Positions 8,691 to 16,987 are shown, numbered from the stretch's first letter. The stretch is 44,299 bases of DNA from an uncultured Cellvibrio sp. (GCA_946481735.1 CAMLOU010000014.1:1-44299), one strand, 5' to 3'. Notes: generated by a model not told the origin, from the sequence alone. A program made the numbers and translations.

Positions 8691-9401
8691 ATGGCCAAGT
8701 TTGTTTCATTACACAATAATCTTCATCGTCATATTCGCGTAGATCAAAGCCGGATTGAAGCGCAGGGAGCCAAAGAGCGCATGGTGCCGGTGGTGATGAG
8801 CGAATTCCTCAAGTTGGCGGTGCAATACCCGATTGCGTTTACCAAGTACAGTGACACGGGGCGCTTCGTGTGTGTGGCCCTGTTGGGATTTGAAGAACAC
8901 GAAAATCTTTTTTGGGATGGCGATCGCTGGCAAGGTATTTACACACCGCTGAATATTGTGCGCCAGCCATTTTTTGTTGGACAAGAAGATGACAAAACCG
9001 TGATTTGTATCGATGCGGACAGTGAATGCCTGACGCGTGAACAAGGCGAAGCCATCTTTAATGAGCAGGGCGAGGAAACAGCATTTTTGCGCAAGGTAAA
9101 AGCCATGCTGGCGCAACTGATTGAGGGTGAGCAACACACGCAGCTATTTATTGAAGCCCTGTTGCAACACAAACTGTTAATGCCAATGTCTTTTAACATT
9201 ACCTTTGTTAATCAACAGGAGCAGCGCGTGCAAGGCTTGTACACCATTGATGAAGAAAAACTTGCCGCGCTGGATGACGCTGCCGTGCTGCAGCTGCATC
9301 AGCAGGGATATCTGAAGCCCATCTATACCCTGATCACTTCCCTGGGGCATCTCTATTCATTGGTTGAAAAGAAAAATGCGCGGCTTGCCTCAGCCTCCTG
9401 A
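8691..9401 (+). CDS. SapC family protein
   Basis: 236 residues matching the SapC family (PF07277): VPVVMSEFLKLAVQYPIAFTKY near the N-terminus, then ALLGFEEHENLFWDGDRWQGIYTPLNIVRQPFF and a C-terminal SapC-like ...ALDDAAVLQLHQQGYLKPIY. The name comes from an S-layer-linked gene of Campylobacter, but the biochemical function is unknown. In marine and plant-associated gammaproteobacteria it recurs beside TonB receptors and halogenase-like genes. There is no signal peptide, so it is probably cytoplasmic. It is 18 bp after the halogenase and overlaps the next gene by 26 bases, so it is surely in the same transcript. Confidence 0.85.
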   Translation: MAKFVSLHNNLHRHIRVDQSRIEAQGAKERMVPVVMSEFLKLAVQYPIAFTKYSDTGRFVCVALLGFEEHENLFWDGDRWQGIYTPLNIVRQPFFVGQEDDKTVICIDADSECLTREQGEAIFNEQGEETAFLRKVKAMLAQLIEGEQHTQLFIEALLQHKLLMPMSFNITFVNQQEQRVQGLYTIDEEKLAALDDAAVLQLHQQGYLKPIYTLITSLGHLYSLVEKKNARLASAS

Positions 9402-10101
9402 GGCGGCCGGCGTGGACTACGATGTTCACGCCCTCGGCCACGAGGCTCAACCCCTGGTGGTGGTCGATAATGTCATTGATGACCCGGAAGCCTTGATTGC
9501 CCTTGCCGAGGCCGATCCACCGTTTGTAGCGCAACCGACAGATTATTACCCCGGTATTCGCAAACCCATCAGTAATACGTATCCGGATCGGTTATTGCAA
9601 AAAATCGAACCGATACTGCGCGAAGTATTCGGTTTACCGGATCAACTTGAACCACAGGTGCGCCTGTCGGCGTTTTCCCTCACGACTACACCACCGCAGC
9701 AACTGCGCCCCATCCAATGTGTACCGCATATTGATAATCATGCCGCGCATCAATTTGCAGTGGTGCATTACCTGTGTGATGAAAAGTTCGGTGGCACCTC
9801 CTTCTATCGTCATCGCAGCACGGGCTACGAAACGGTTACCAGCGACAGGCTGGCGCATTACTTTAAGATATTGAAACAGGAAGTCATGGCTGATGACACC
9901 GCCGGCCGCGATTACATCAATGGCAATACCCGTTTGTTCGAGCGCATTGCCCGCATCCAGGTGCGCTTTAATCGCGCGTTAATTTATCGCAGCTGCTCCC
10001 TGCATTCCGGCGATATATTCGCCGCCGCCGGGCTATCGCCGGATCCGCGCCAAGGGCGGCTCACGCTGAACAGTTTTATTGAAAGCTCATCATCTGGATA
10101 G
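9376..10101 (+). CDS. DUF6445 family protein, 2OG-Fe(II)-oxygenase-like signature
   Basis: 241 residues from the ATG at 9376; a TTG four codons earlier is possible. It overlaps sapC by 26 bases. The protein resembles the DUF6445 family found in receptor/halogenase clusters. I see the facial-triad pattern of 2-oxoglutarate Fe(II) dioxygenases: His118-x-Asp120 (PHID), His210 (CSLHSGD) and Arg228 (GRLTLNSF), with the strand GGTSFYRHRSTG between them. If real, this would be a cytoplasmic hydroxylase acting alongside the halogenase-like flavoprotein. The family name is moderately sure; the enzymatic reading is inference from spacing and motif. Confidence 0.7.
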   Translation: MRGLPQPPEAAGVDYDVHALGHEAQPLVVVDNVIDDPEALIALAEADPPFVAQPTDYYPGIRKPISNTYPDRLLQKIEPILREVFGLPDQLEPQVRLSAFSLTTTPPQQLRPIQCVPHIDNHAAHQFAVVHYLCDEKFGGTSFYRHRSTGYETVTSDRLAHYFKILKQEVMADDTAGRDYINGNTRLFERIARIQVRFNRALIYRSCSLHSGDIFAAAGLSPDPRQGRLTLNSFIESSSSG

Positions 10102-10145
10102 TCCTCGCCCAAGCTGCTAGCATCCCCCCAACCAAACCTGTTCGC

Positions 10146-10180
10146 GCCGCCATGACACCCTGGCGGCTTCCATTATTTTG
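10146..10180 (+). terminator. Probable terminator of the fecI-to-DUF6445 cluster
   Basis: A perfect 7-bp stem GCCGCCA (10146-10152) and TGGCGGC (10161-10167) with an 8-base loop is followed by the T-rich stretch TTCCATTATTTTG. It lies 45 bp after the DUF6445 stop and just before the DUF808 ribosome site. The T-tract is interrupted, so termination may be partial. Confidence 0.45.
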
Positions 10181-10199
10181 TTTCACAAGGAAATTCAGT

Positions 10200-11123
10200 A
10201 TGGCTGGTGGTAGTTTATTAACGCTATTGGATGATATTGCAACAGTACTCGATGACATCGCGGTGATGACCAAAGTCGCCACCAAAAAAACCGCCGGCGT
10301 GCTGGGTGATGACCTCGCGCTCAACGCGCAACAGGTGACCGGCGTCAGAGCAGAACGGGAGTTGCCGGTGGTATGGGCTGTTGCCAAAGGTTCAATGCGC
10401 AACAAAATTATCCTGGTACCGGCAGCCTTGCTGATCAGTGCGCTTATGCCCTGGGCGGTCACGCCGCTGCTGATGTTGGGCGGCGCCTTTTTATGTTTTG
10501 AAGGCTGCGAAAAACTCGCGCATAAATTTTTACATCGCGCAGAAGAAGAACACCATCATGCCGAACTCACCCAGGCGTTGGTTAATCCCGATATCGACAT
10601 GCTTGCGCTGGAAAAAGAAAAAGTGAAAGGCGCTATCCGCACAGATTTTGTCTTATCGGCCGAGATTATCGTGATAACGCTGGGCGCCGCCGAGGCGATG
10701 AATTTTGTGGGGCGCCTGGGCGTGCTGGTGGTGATCTCCATCATCATGACCGTGGGCGTTTACGGCCTGGTGGCAGCCATTGTGAAACTTGATGACGCAG
10801 GTTTGTACCTGCAAAAAAAATCCGGCGAGAGTTTTACGGCACGATTTCAACGCGGCTTCGGCGCCGGCATTTTACGCACCGCGCCCTGGTTGATGAAAAC
10901 ACTATCGGTCGTCGGTACCGCAGCCATGTTTATGGTGGGTGGCGGCATCCTGGTTCACGGCTTACCGTTTTTGCATCACTGGCTTGAAGCGATTCCTGTT
11001 GCACATGAAGGCTTTACCGGCGCGCTGGTGGCAACGGTATTTAATGCTGTGGCGGGTATTTTGGTTGGTGCGGTGATATTGCTGATCGTGAGTTTGATTC
11101 AACGTTTGTTTAAGCGAACTTAA
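10200..11123 (+). CDS. DUF808 family inner-membrane protein (YedI-like)
   Basis: 307 residues from the ATG at 10200, preceded by AAGGAAA; an in-frame ATG at 10152 is rejected because it lies inside the terminator-like hairpin. The start MAGGSLLTLLDDIATVLDDIAVMTKVATKKTAGVLGDD is diagnostic of DUF808 (PF05661, E. coli YedI). About five to six hydrophobic segments follow, including IILVPAALLISALMPWAV and GVLVVISIIMTVGVYGLVAAI. The sequence LMLGGAFLCFEGCEKLAHKF is also typical. The function is unknown. The gene stands alone between the receptor cluster and convergent purK, with structured element B in its 3' region. Confidence 0.9.
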   Translation: MAGGSLLTLLDDIATVLDDIAVMTKVATKKTAGVLGDDLALNAQQVTGVRAERELPVVWAVAKGSMRNKIILVPAALLISALMPWAVTPLLMLGGAFLCFEGCEKLAHKFLHRAEEEHHHAELTQALVNPDIDMLALEKEKVKGAIRTDFVLSAEIIVITLGAAEAMNFVGRLGVLVVISIIMTVGVYGLVAAIVKLDDAGLYLQKKSGESFTARFQRGFGAGILRTAPWLMKTLSVVGTAAMFMVGGGILVHGLPFLHHWLEAIPVAHEGFTGALVATVFNAVAGILVGAVILLIVSLIQRLFKRT

Positions 11124-11182
11124 TCAATAAGCCCAGGACGTAAATATTGACAGGCTTGCCGCTTCACGATGGGGGAGTTTGG

Positions 11183-11276
11183 CGTTAGGGGAGGCGTTTC
11201 GAAACCCTCAAGTCAAGGATGACTTGAGGGAGCTACAGGGATGTATTTATGCGTTTTCGAAACGCCTCCCCTAATG
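11183..11276 (+). repeat. Structured intergenic element, copy B (outer helix with two NGGA hairpins)
   Basis: The 22-base arms at 11183-11204 and 11255-11276 pair with one G-T wobble. An 11-bp hairpin (11205-11215/11220-11230) with loop AGGA abuts the outer arm exactly as in copy A. It is followed by AGC, TACA-GGGA-TGTA and TTTATGCGT. The helix sequences are unrelated to copy A, whereas the loop and the TACAGGGATGTATT segment are kept. It lies 60 bp after the DUF808 stop, on its sense strand, and ends 48 bp before the end of convergent purK. It may also serve as a 3' end for either gene, though there is no T-tract. Confidence 0.8.
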
Positions 11277-11324
11277 ACAAACGGATTACGAAGCCCAATC
11301 CTTGAATTCTTTGCACAGCAAATA

Positions 11325-12395
11325 TCAATTAATCGATTGCACCAACCAATCGATAACTTCGCCGTAATGACTCGGCAAATGCGAACGCAGCGCCTCCAGC
11401 GACCCACGAATAGCCACATTATCAGTATGAGTGATATTGATATGCCCCACCTTCCGGCCAGGCAACACCTCCTTGCCATACCACACCAGCTCAGTCCCCG
11501 GCACCGCCAGCCATTGATTAATCCGCTCAGTACCCACCAGATTCACCATCACACTCTGGCCTTTGATGGTCGGCTGGCCCAGCGGCAAATCGGTGATGGC
11601 GCGCAGGTGTAACTCAAATTGATTGGTGCTGGCACCAGCCTGGGTCCAGTGGCCGCTGTTGTGCACGCGTGGCGCCAGTTCGTTGATCATCAGGCGGTCC
11701 CCGACACGGAAACATTCCATGGCCATCACGCCCACGTAATTCAAATGCTGCAACAATGTCTCCAGCATCTTTTCGGCTTGCGCTTGCAAATGGGCCAGGC
11801 GTGGCAGAGGCGATACGGAGCCGAGCAGGATGCCGTTAACGTGCAGGTTTAGGGTGAGCGGGTAAAACACACAATGGCCCGCCGCGTTGCGCGCGCCGAC
11901 CAGAGAAACCTCCTCGTCGAAGGCAATGGCTTGTTCTGCAATGGCCTGTTCGTGCCAATTGTCAGGAATCTCGTCCTGGCGGGACTGATGCAACCAGTGC
12001 TGGCCCTTGCCGTCATAGCCGCCGGTGCGGCGCTTCAGCAGAACCCGTTCGCCAAACTTATGGTGCAGATCAGCTGCCTGGGTTGATTCATCGACATGGG
12101 CCCAGGGCGCGGTGGCTAGGCCCAGTTCGTCGATCAGCGTTTTTTGGGTTTTGCGATCCGCCAGGCGGCCGAACACCGTGCTATTGATGAAGCGAGGATG
12201 TTGCGCCAGGGCGTGGGTGGCTACCGATTCGGGCCACTGTTCGCGCTCGGCGGTAACGATATCCCGTGCATCCAGTGCCGGTGCTTCACTGGCATCGATC
12301 GCTACCGGGCGGACATCCAGATTGAGCGGGCGACCCGCCGTTTGCAGCATGGCGCCCAGCTGGCCGGCGCCCAAGACCCATACTCGTTGACTCAT
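11325..12395 (-). CDS. purK: N5-carboxyaminoimidazole ribonucleotide synthase PurK
   Basis: 356 residues. PurK catalyses ATP-dependent carboxylation of aminoimidazole ribonucleotide by bicarbonate in de novo purine synthesis. The start VWVLGAGQLGAMLQTAGRPL is the family N-terminus. ATP-grasp features follow: GERVLLKRRTGGYDGKGQ, EEVSLVGARN, and the metal-binding end MAMECFRVGDRLMINELAPRVHNSGHWTQ. The length is normal. The start codon overlaps the purE stop by one base (TAATG), so the two are translationally coupled, matching the usual purEK operon. Confidence 0.97.
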   Translation of the reverse strand: MSQRVWVLGAGQLGAMLQTAGRPLNLDVRPVAIDASEAPALDARDIVTAEREQWPESVATHALAQHPRFINSTVFGRLADRKTQKTLIDELGLATAPWAHVDESTQAADLHHKFGERVLLKRRTGGYDGKGQHWLHQSRQDEIPDNWHEQAIAEQAIAFDEEVSLVGARNAAGHCVFYPLTLNLHVNGILLGSVSPLPRLAHLQAQAEKMLETLLQHLNYVGVMAMECFRVGDRLMINELAPRVHNSGHWTQAGASTNQFELHLRAITDLPLGQPTIKGQSVMVNLVGTERINQWLAVPGTELVWYGKEVLPGRKVGHINITHTDNVAIRGSLEALRSHLPSHYGEVIDWLVQSIN

Positions 12396-12886
12396 TACTC
12401 AATACTCGGATCAGGATTATCCAGAACAGCCTGGGTTTGTTCGGTACGGAATTGCTCGATACGGGCGGCAAGTGCCGGATCGTTCAGCGCGAGGATCTGG
12501 CACGCCAGCAGGCCGGCATTGAAGGCCCCCGCAGTGCCGATGGCGAGGGTGCCAACAGCGATACCCTTGGGCATCTGCACGATAGAAAGCAGGCTATCCA
12601 TCCCGTTCAGGGCTTTGCTTTGCACCGGAACGCCTAGTACGGGCAGGCGGGTATGAGCGGCAACCATGCCGGGTAAGTGCGCCGCACCGCCAGCGCCGGC
12701 GATAATCACGCCATAGCCGCTATCGGCGGCCTGTTCGGCAAAACGGGTAAGTTTCTGGGGGGTGCGGTGGGCAGAGACGACTTCGGTGTGATAATCCACA
12801 CCCAATTGCTGCAGTATCTCCACAGCGGCCTGCATGGTGGCCCAGTCACTGCGTGAACCCATAATAACGGCGACTTTGTTGCTCAT
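12395..12886 (-). CDS. purE: N5-carboxyaminoimidazole ribonucleotide mutase PurE
   Basis: 163 residues from the ATG at 12886 ([15 protein letters not shown]); an upstream in-frame start at 12919 adds residues absent from the family. PurE moves the carboxyl group from N5 to C4 of aminoimidazole ribonucleotide. The motifs seen are [40 protein letters not shown], the substrate loop [22 protein letters not shown], and [17 protein letters not shown]. It is the first gene of purEK. The leader contains a cluster of GGA motifs (12982-13021, minus strand). Confidence 0.97.
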   Translation of the reverse strand: MSNKVAVIMGSRSDWATMQAAVEILQQLGVDYHTEVVSAHRTPQKLTRFAEQAADSGYGVIIAGAGGAAHLPGMVAAHTRLPVLGVPVQSKALNGMDSLLSIVQMPKGIAVGTLAIGTAGAFNAGLLACQILALNDPALAARIEQFRTEQTQAVLDNPDPSIE

Positions 12887-12981
12887 AATGCGCGGTCCAG
12901 ATTGGAAAAAAGCGCGCATATTAGCACAACATGGGGATTATCCACAGATAGAGGGGGGCTGGGGAGGTGCAACTCGCCGCT

Positions 12982-13021
12982 CATCCTTGAGCTGTCTCCA
13001 TTCCTTGTTTGTCATTCCTTG
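12982..13021 (-). promoter_or_regulatory. Cluster of three CAAGGA(A)TG motifs between the EF-hand gene and purE
   Basis: On the minus strand CAAGGAATG occurs at 13021-13013 and 13007-12999, and CAAGGATG at 12989-12982. The last sits in a small hairpin, GCTCA-AGGA-TGAGC (12979-12992), whose loop resembles the NGGA loops of the two structured elements. It lies about 95-135 bases upstream of the purE start. It could be a degenerate relative of the elements or an RsmA/CsrA-binding leader; the evidence is motif-level only. Confidence 0.3.
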
Positions 13022-13041
13022 GTGGTCAGGCGATCCGATGA

Positions 13042-13329
13042 TCAATAATCTTCCGTGCTGCCATCGACATCATTTTTTTCTTCGATACCTTTCTCATATT
13101 CTGCTTCGGTCAGCACGTCATCACCGTTGGTGTCCCACACGGTAAATTTCTTTTCGCTTAAACCATGATACAGCGCTTCGCTTTCGCTGATAGAACCATC
13201 TTTGTTGACATCCAGCACATTAAAGCTGGGTGCTTGCGGCCCTTGCACCGCCCCCGCAGGGTCGTTTGCTAAAACCAGGGTAGATGAGGCCAGTAGAGAA
13301 CCGGCAAACAATATAGATATTTTTTTCAT
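13042..13329 (-). CDS. Secreted EF-hand calcium-binding protein
   Basis: 95 residues from the ATG at 13329 (MKKISILFAGSLLASSTLVLAND); an upstream start at 13347 is less likely. A cleavable signal peptide ends at about VLA. Two EF-hand loops are visible, DVNKDGSISESE and DTNGDDVLTEAE, with acidic residues at loop positions 1, 3, 5 and 12. The C-terminus is very acidic (EEKNDVDGSTEDY). It is probably a small periplasmic or extracellular Ca2+-binding protein. No partner gene is evident nearby. Confidence 0.85.
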   Translation of the reverse strand: MKKISILFAGSLLASSTLVLANDPAGAVQGPQAPSFNVLDVNKDGSISESEALYHGLSEKKFTVWDTNGDDVLTEAEYEKGIEEKNDVDGSTEDY

Positions 13330-13577
13330 TGTTACATCCTCGATCAATGCAATCTATTAATAAATTAACGTAGCGAATGCTATTAAGCATGGGGTGTGCC
13401 AAATGCTTGTCGAGAAAAGTAAGTGATTGCCAGCGCTACGTTTTTTTGATCTACAAGTGTATCTGTTATGGCGTGGCGTGCTGTTCTGGGAAGTGCTTTT
13501 TACAGAAGCATTGTAAAACTTATAGGAAAATTGGGTTGTATAAAAACTTACGGAAAGGGCAAAAATGGCAAGTTATG
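13330..13577. other. Intergenic region upstream of the EF-hand gene
   Basis: 248 bp, AT-rich relative to its neighbours, presumably holding the EF-hand promoter and the 3' end of the small hypothetical gene. A rightward 77-codon frame here is Cys/Lys-rich, has no family resemblance and is not called. No strong hairpin with a T-tract was seen. Confidence 0.4.
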
Positions 13578-13877
13578 TTAGTTTTTGCACAAAATGGCTT
13601 TCTCCAATAACGCCTCCAATTTTTTACAAGCTCGCTGCTCAATCAACGCATCTGTTTGTCGTGCAGTTTTAAGAATGTATTTGCCGATGACCTTATCATT
13701 TGCGCTGCCGTCCAAAAGGGCGTGGACCAGTTTATTGCTGGTTTCCAAGGAGCGGCTTAATTTTTCTACCAACACTCTTGCTTGTTGCAAGTCCATTATT
13801 CCATTTATGTCCTTGGTAGTGTCAGTTTCACGCGCACTGGCGTCGATCAGATCGGGTGGCATTACATCATCTTTCAT
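13578..13877 (-). CDS. Small hypothetical protein
   Basis: About 99 residues if started at the ATG at 13877 (MKDDVMPPDLIDASARETD); a start at 13862 is also possible. The in-frame extension to 14036 has odd composition and is not favoured. The protein is predicted helical, with an amphipathic repeat (LQQARVLVEKLSRSLETSNKLVHALLDG, KYILKTARQTDALIEQRACKKLEALLEKAI). No family is recognised and there is no signal peptide. It lies between an EF-hand gene and rdgC, all leftward, without a good ribosome site. A regulatory or coiled-coil role cannot be argued further. Confidence 0.5.
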   Translation of the reverse strand: MKDDVMPPDLIDASARETDTTKDINGIMDLQQARVLVEKLSRSLETSNKLVHALLDGSANDKVIGKYILKTARQTDALIEQRACKKLEALLEKAILCKN

Positions 13878-14035
13878 ACTGAACACTATGGTGCGACGTG
13901 TGTCGCGATGTGTGGAAAAGCAGGGTGGTTTGTTCGTGGGCGCGAGTATGGGGCAGGTTTGTTGCAGCTTGATGAAAATCAATGGAAGGAAAATGCGGCG
14001 GTATGGATCGCACGAATATAGGCGATCCATCTCCA

Positions 14036-14953
14036 TTACGCGTCCTGATAGGAATCATCTTCTCCGCCAAACGCTTTTAACAGCGCAGCGATAAAGGTCT
14101 TTAATTCCAGTGTCATGATGGCAAAGTCGGCGTCGAACTGCTCTGCCTTGCTTTCCGGGTTGCGGTCGTTGGCCTGTTCCTGAATTTTGTCCTCGAACTT
14201 CAGGCGCTTGATGGCCAGCTGGTCATCAATGACGCAATGAATGGCTTCCTTCCATGTGATCGCGACTTTGTTCACAAACATGCCGCTGTCCAGGTGGCTG
14301 CGTATTTCATCAGCATATAAATCCTGATTCTTGCAGCGAATAACCCGGCCGTCTTTGCCCGCTTGTAATTCGCATTCTTCGCGCAGTTCAAACTCCGGTG
14401 GCAGTTGCGCGTCACGCAGCCAGTGGGTCATCACCTGGGTGGGAACATTTTTGGCGGTGACAGGAATTGCACGCAAGCTGCCCAGCGCTTCGCGCAGTGC
14501 GCTTAATAAGTCTTCGGCGCGCTTGGCGGAAGACGCATTAACCACAATCAAGCCTTCTTGTGTGGCAATGTAAGCGAAATCCAACGAGGATTTGGTGAAG
14601 GCTTTGGGCAACAGGGAAAAAATAATTTCATCTTTTAATGTCTGCCGTTCCTTGCGTCCGACACTGCGCGATTCCGCTTCGCTGATGGCGATGGCTTTTT
14701 CTTCCAGTTGCTCATTGACTACGGCAGCGGGCAGGATTTTTTCCTGTTTCTTTGCGCAGATCATGATGTAGCCGCCAGCGGCGTGCACATATTCACTGCC
14801 GTGTCGCCCCAGTGGCGGTACCCAGCCGTAACGCATCATGTCGAGGTTGCCACAGGGGTTAAAACTGAACTCAGCCAATCGTTCATTGAGTTCTTCGGGG
14901 GTGAGTGTCCATTGTTCGGTAAGACGGTAAAGGCGGAGGTTTTTAAACCACAT
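14036..14953 (-). CDS. rdgC: Recombination-associated protein RdgC
   Basis: 305 residues from the ATG at 14953 ([13 protein letters not shown]). RdgC is a ring-shaped DNA-binding protein that restrains RecA and is important for replication-fork processing. Matching features are the N-terminal [63 protein letters not shown] and the C-terminal [26 protein letters not shown]. The length equals the E. coli protein. It has its own promoter region upstream (14954-15060) and no obvious operon partner. Confidence 0.97.
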   Translation of the reverse strand: MWFKNLRLYRLTEQWTLTPEELNERLAEFSFNPCGNLDMMRYGWVPPLGRHGSEYVHAAGGYIMICAKKQEKILPAAVVNEQLEEKAIAISEAESRSVGRKERQTLKDEIIFSLLPKAFTKSSLDFAYIATQEGLIVVNASSAKRAEDLLSALREALGSLRAIPVTAKNVPTQVMTHWLRDAQLPPEFELREECELQAGKDGRVIRCKNQDLYADEIRSHLDSGMFVNKVAITWKEAIHCVIDDQLAIKRLKFEDKIQEQANDRNPESKAEQFDADFAIMTLELKTFIAALLKAFGGEDDSYQDA

Positions 14954-15060
14954 AATCAATCCGGGAAATAACGCTGAAATCTGAAATTAAGAAGACATTC
15001 CGCGCGCACCGTCCCTCGTTAAAAGCGGCGATGCTATGCGCAGAATCTGTTGGAATGGTA

Positions 15061-15681
15061 TTAACCAAGAATGTCCAGAAGCTCCACATCAAAGATCAGT
15101 GCAGAGTAAGGCGCGATGCTGGCGCCGGCACCACGTTCGCCGTAGGCTAACTGATAGGGAATGTACAAACGCCACTTTGATCCGACAGGCATTAATTGCA
15201 AGGCTTCGGTCCAGCCGGCAATCACACCGTTCACCGCGAAGTCGATAGGCTGGCCGCGGTTGTAGGAAGAATCGAATACCGTGCCGTCAATCAAGGTGCC
15301 GTGGTAATGGGTTTTTACACGAGAGCTGGCGGTAGGTTTTGCGCCGTCGCCCTGGGTGACGATTTCATATTGCAGACCGGACGCGGTCACGGTAACGCCG
15401 GCTTTTTTTGCGTTCTCAGCGAGAAATGCCTCGCCTTCGGCGGCCTTGGCTTTGGCTTGCTCAGCCTGTTTGGCTTGCATGCGTTGACTGATTTCCTTGA
15501 ATGCCGCTTCGAGATCAGCGTGGGCCACCGCGCTGGCATTGCCTTGCAATGCATCGATAACGCCCGCTGCGACGGCAGCCGCGTCGACACCTTCAAACGG
15601 GTTGGCTGCCAATTGGTCGCCCATCTGGCGGCCAACGCCGTAACTCACCCGTTGTTCAACGGTGGTGTATTGTTCTGACAT
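15061..15681 (-). CDS. fklB: FKBP-type peptidyl-prolyl cis-trans isomerase, FklB-like
   Basis: 206 residues. The N-terminal dimerisation helices contain RVSYGVGRQMGDQLAANPFEGVDAAAVAAG. A long charged helix rich in A/E/K follows (about residues 70-100). The C-terminal FKBP domain includes VKTHYHGTLIDGTVFDSSYNRGQPIDFAVNGVIAGWTEALQLMPVGSKW and AYGERGAGASIAPYSALIFDVELLDI. This layout and length match FklB (FKBP22). No signal peptide is seen, so it is cytoplasmic. It catalyses proline isomerisation and has chaperone activity. It is separated from the upstream permease gene by an intrinsic terminator. Confidence 0.92.
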   Translation of the reverse strand: MSEQYTTVEQRVSYGVGRQMGDQLAANPFEGVDAAAVAAGVIDALQGNASAVAHADLEAAFKEISQRMQAKQAEQAKAKAAEGEAFLAENAKKAGVTVTASGLQYEIVTQGDGAKPTASSRVKTHYHGTLIDGTVFDSSYNRGQPIDFAVNGVIAGWTEALQLMPVGSKWRLYIPYQLAYGERGAGASIAPYSALIFDVELLDILG

Positions 15682-15705
15682 AAGTCATTTCTCATGTAAG
15701 GGAGT

Positions 15706-15742
15706 AAAAAGGGCGGGCAGTCTATCATGATTGCTGCCGCCC
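15706..15742 (-). terminator. Intrinsic terminator of the AI-2E-family gene
   Basis: Read leftward: GGGCGGCAG, a 13-base loop, then CTGCCCGCCC (one bulged C) and TTTTT. It begins 11 bp after the permease stop and lies just upstream of the fklB start at 15681. Confidence 0.65.
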
Positions 15743-15752
15743 TTGCCGCCGG

Positions 15753-16847
15753 TCAGGGTTGAGTGAGATCGGCCTCTTTGGCGGACTCGTCCTGGGTGTT
15801 GACTTCGCGGATAAAGATCCCCCAGAACGCCATAAACAACGCCGCTACCAGCGGGCCGACCACAAAGCCGTTGATGCCGAACAGGGCCAGTCCGCCCAAG
15901 GTGGAAAGTAACACGATATAGTCCGGCATCTTGGTGTCGCGCCCGACCAGGATGGGGCGCAGAACGTTATCAACCAGACCGATGATGCCAGCGCCAAAGC
16001 CGACCAGGATCAAGGCATCCACCGTTTCACCGGTGGCAAAAAGATAAAGTGCGACCGGCAGCCAGATGAGTGCAGGACCGACGGCGGGGATCAGTGAGGC
16101 AATGGCCATAAAGATGGCCCAGAGCAGAGCCCCGGGGATGCCGAGTATCCAGAAGATCAAGCCGCCCAGCGCCCCTTGCACGATAGCAACCACCAGATTG
16201 CCCTTGATGGTCGCGCGGGTCACCTCGGCAAACATGGAAAATAACAGCCGTTCGCGCGCATCGCCCAAGGGTAAGGCGCGCACCAGTAATTCAATTAATT
16301 TGTTGCCGTCGCGCAGCATAAAGAAGGTGAGATAAAGCATCAGGCAGAGGTTCAGCATAAAAGTGAACGCATTTTGTCCGATGTTCAGGGTCTGTCGCGC
16401 CAGGATTTTGCCGCTACTCATGGCCGCATCGGTGGCTGTTTCCTTGAGCTTGTTCAGGTCAACGCCGACACGTTCCAGCGATTGCTCGGCAGTGGGAAAG
16501 GCATTGCGGAAGCGCTCGATATATTGCGCCGGTTTAATTTCGCCATCCTCAATTTTTTGATAAATGGCCGCGCCTTCGTTCACCGCCGAACTTATGACAA
16601 AGATCATCGGCAAGACCACGATGACGACACATAGCAATAACGTCAGCAATGCGGTCAGGTTGCGACGGTTGTTGAACCGTTGCAGCAGTTTTTGTTGTAC
16701 CGGATAGAAAATCACTGCGATGGCACAGGCCCAAAAAATAGGACCGAAGAAGGGGCGCAGCAACCACAGGAAACCGACCGACACCAACAGCAGAAACAGA
16801 ATGAAGGTGCGCATCTCCAGTTTTTCTTGTTTGATTTTTTCCTGCAT
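15753..16847 (-). CDS. AI-2E family transporter (PerM/YdiK-like permease)
   Basis: 364 residues with about seven to eight membrane segments: two near the N-terminus (FILFLLLVSVGFLWLLRPFF, FWACAIAVIFYPV), one at LTALLTLLLCVVIVVLPMIFV, then a soluble stretch, then a C-terminal bundle. Signature motifs of the UPF0118/AI-2E family (PF01594) are present: NLVVAIVQGALGGLIFWILGIPGALLWAIFMAIASLIPAVGPALIW and GIIGLVDNVLRPILVGRDTKMPDYIVLLSTLGGLALFGINGFVVGPL. Proposed functions range from autoinducer-2 export to Na+/H+ exchange; the substrate here is unknown. It is transcribed alone and divergent from the binding-protein gene at 16988. Confidence 0.9.
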   Translation of the reverse strand: MQEKIKQEKLEMRTFILFLLLVSVGFLWLLRPFFGPIFWACAIAVIFYPVQQKLLQRFNNRRNLTALLTLLLCVVIVVLPMIFVISSAVNEGAAIYQKIEDGEIKPAQYIERFRNAFPTAEQSLERVGVDLNKLKETATDAAMSSGKILARQTLNIGQNAFTFMLNLCLMLYLTFFMLRDGNKLIELLVRALPLGDARERLLFSMFAEVTRATIKGNLVVAIVQGALGGLIFWILGIPGALLWAIFMAIASLIPAVGPALIWLPVALYLFATGETVDALILVGFGAGIIGLVDNVLRPILVGRDTKMPDYIVLLSTLGGLALFGINGFVVGPLVAALFMAFWGIFIREVNTQDESAKEADLTQP

Positions 16848-16987
16848 GGTTGTCCCTCGGGTAAATAGATTGGCCTATACGGTAGGGGAGTGATCTGGGC
16901 ATTTCAAGGAGATTTTTGAGCAAACGGAACGCGGTAGGCTAGAGTTGTTAGGTAGCTGACAAATTATGTGCTTAGGGGCACCAGGAT

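Noticed and set aside
12948..13041. Full third copy of the structured element
   Set aside because: Only a small AGGA-loop hairpin is present; there is no long outer helix and no TACAGGGATGTATT segment, so it is reported only as a GGA-motif cluster.
13377..13610. Rightward 77-codon Cys/Lys-rich frame
   Set aside because: Overlaps the EF-hand promoter and the 3' end of the small leftward gene; no family match.
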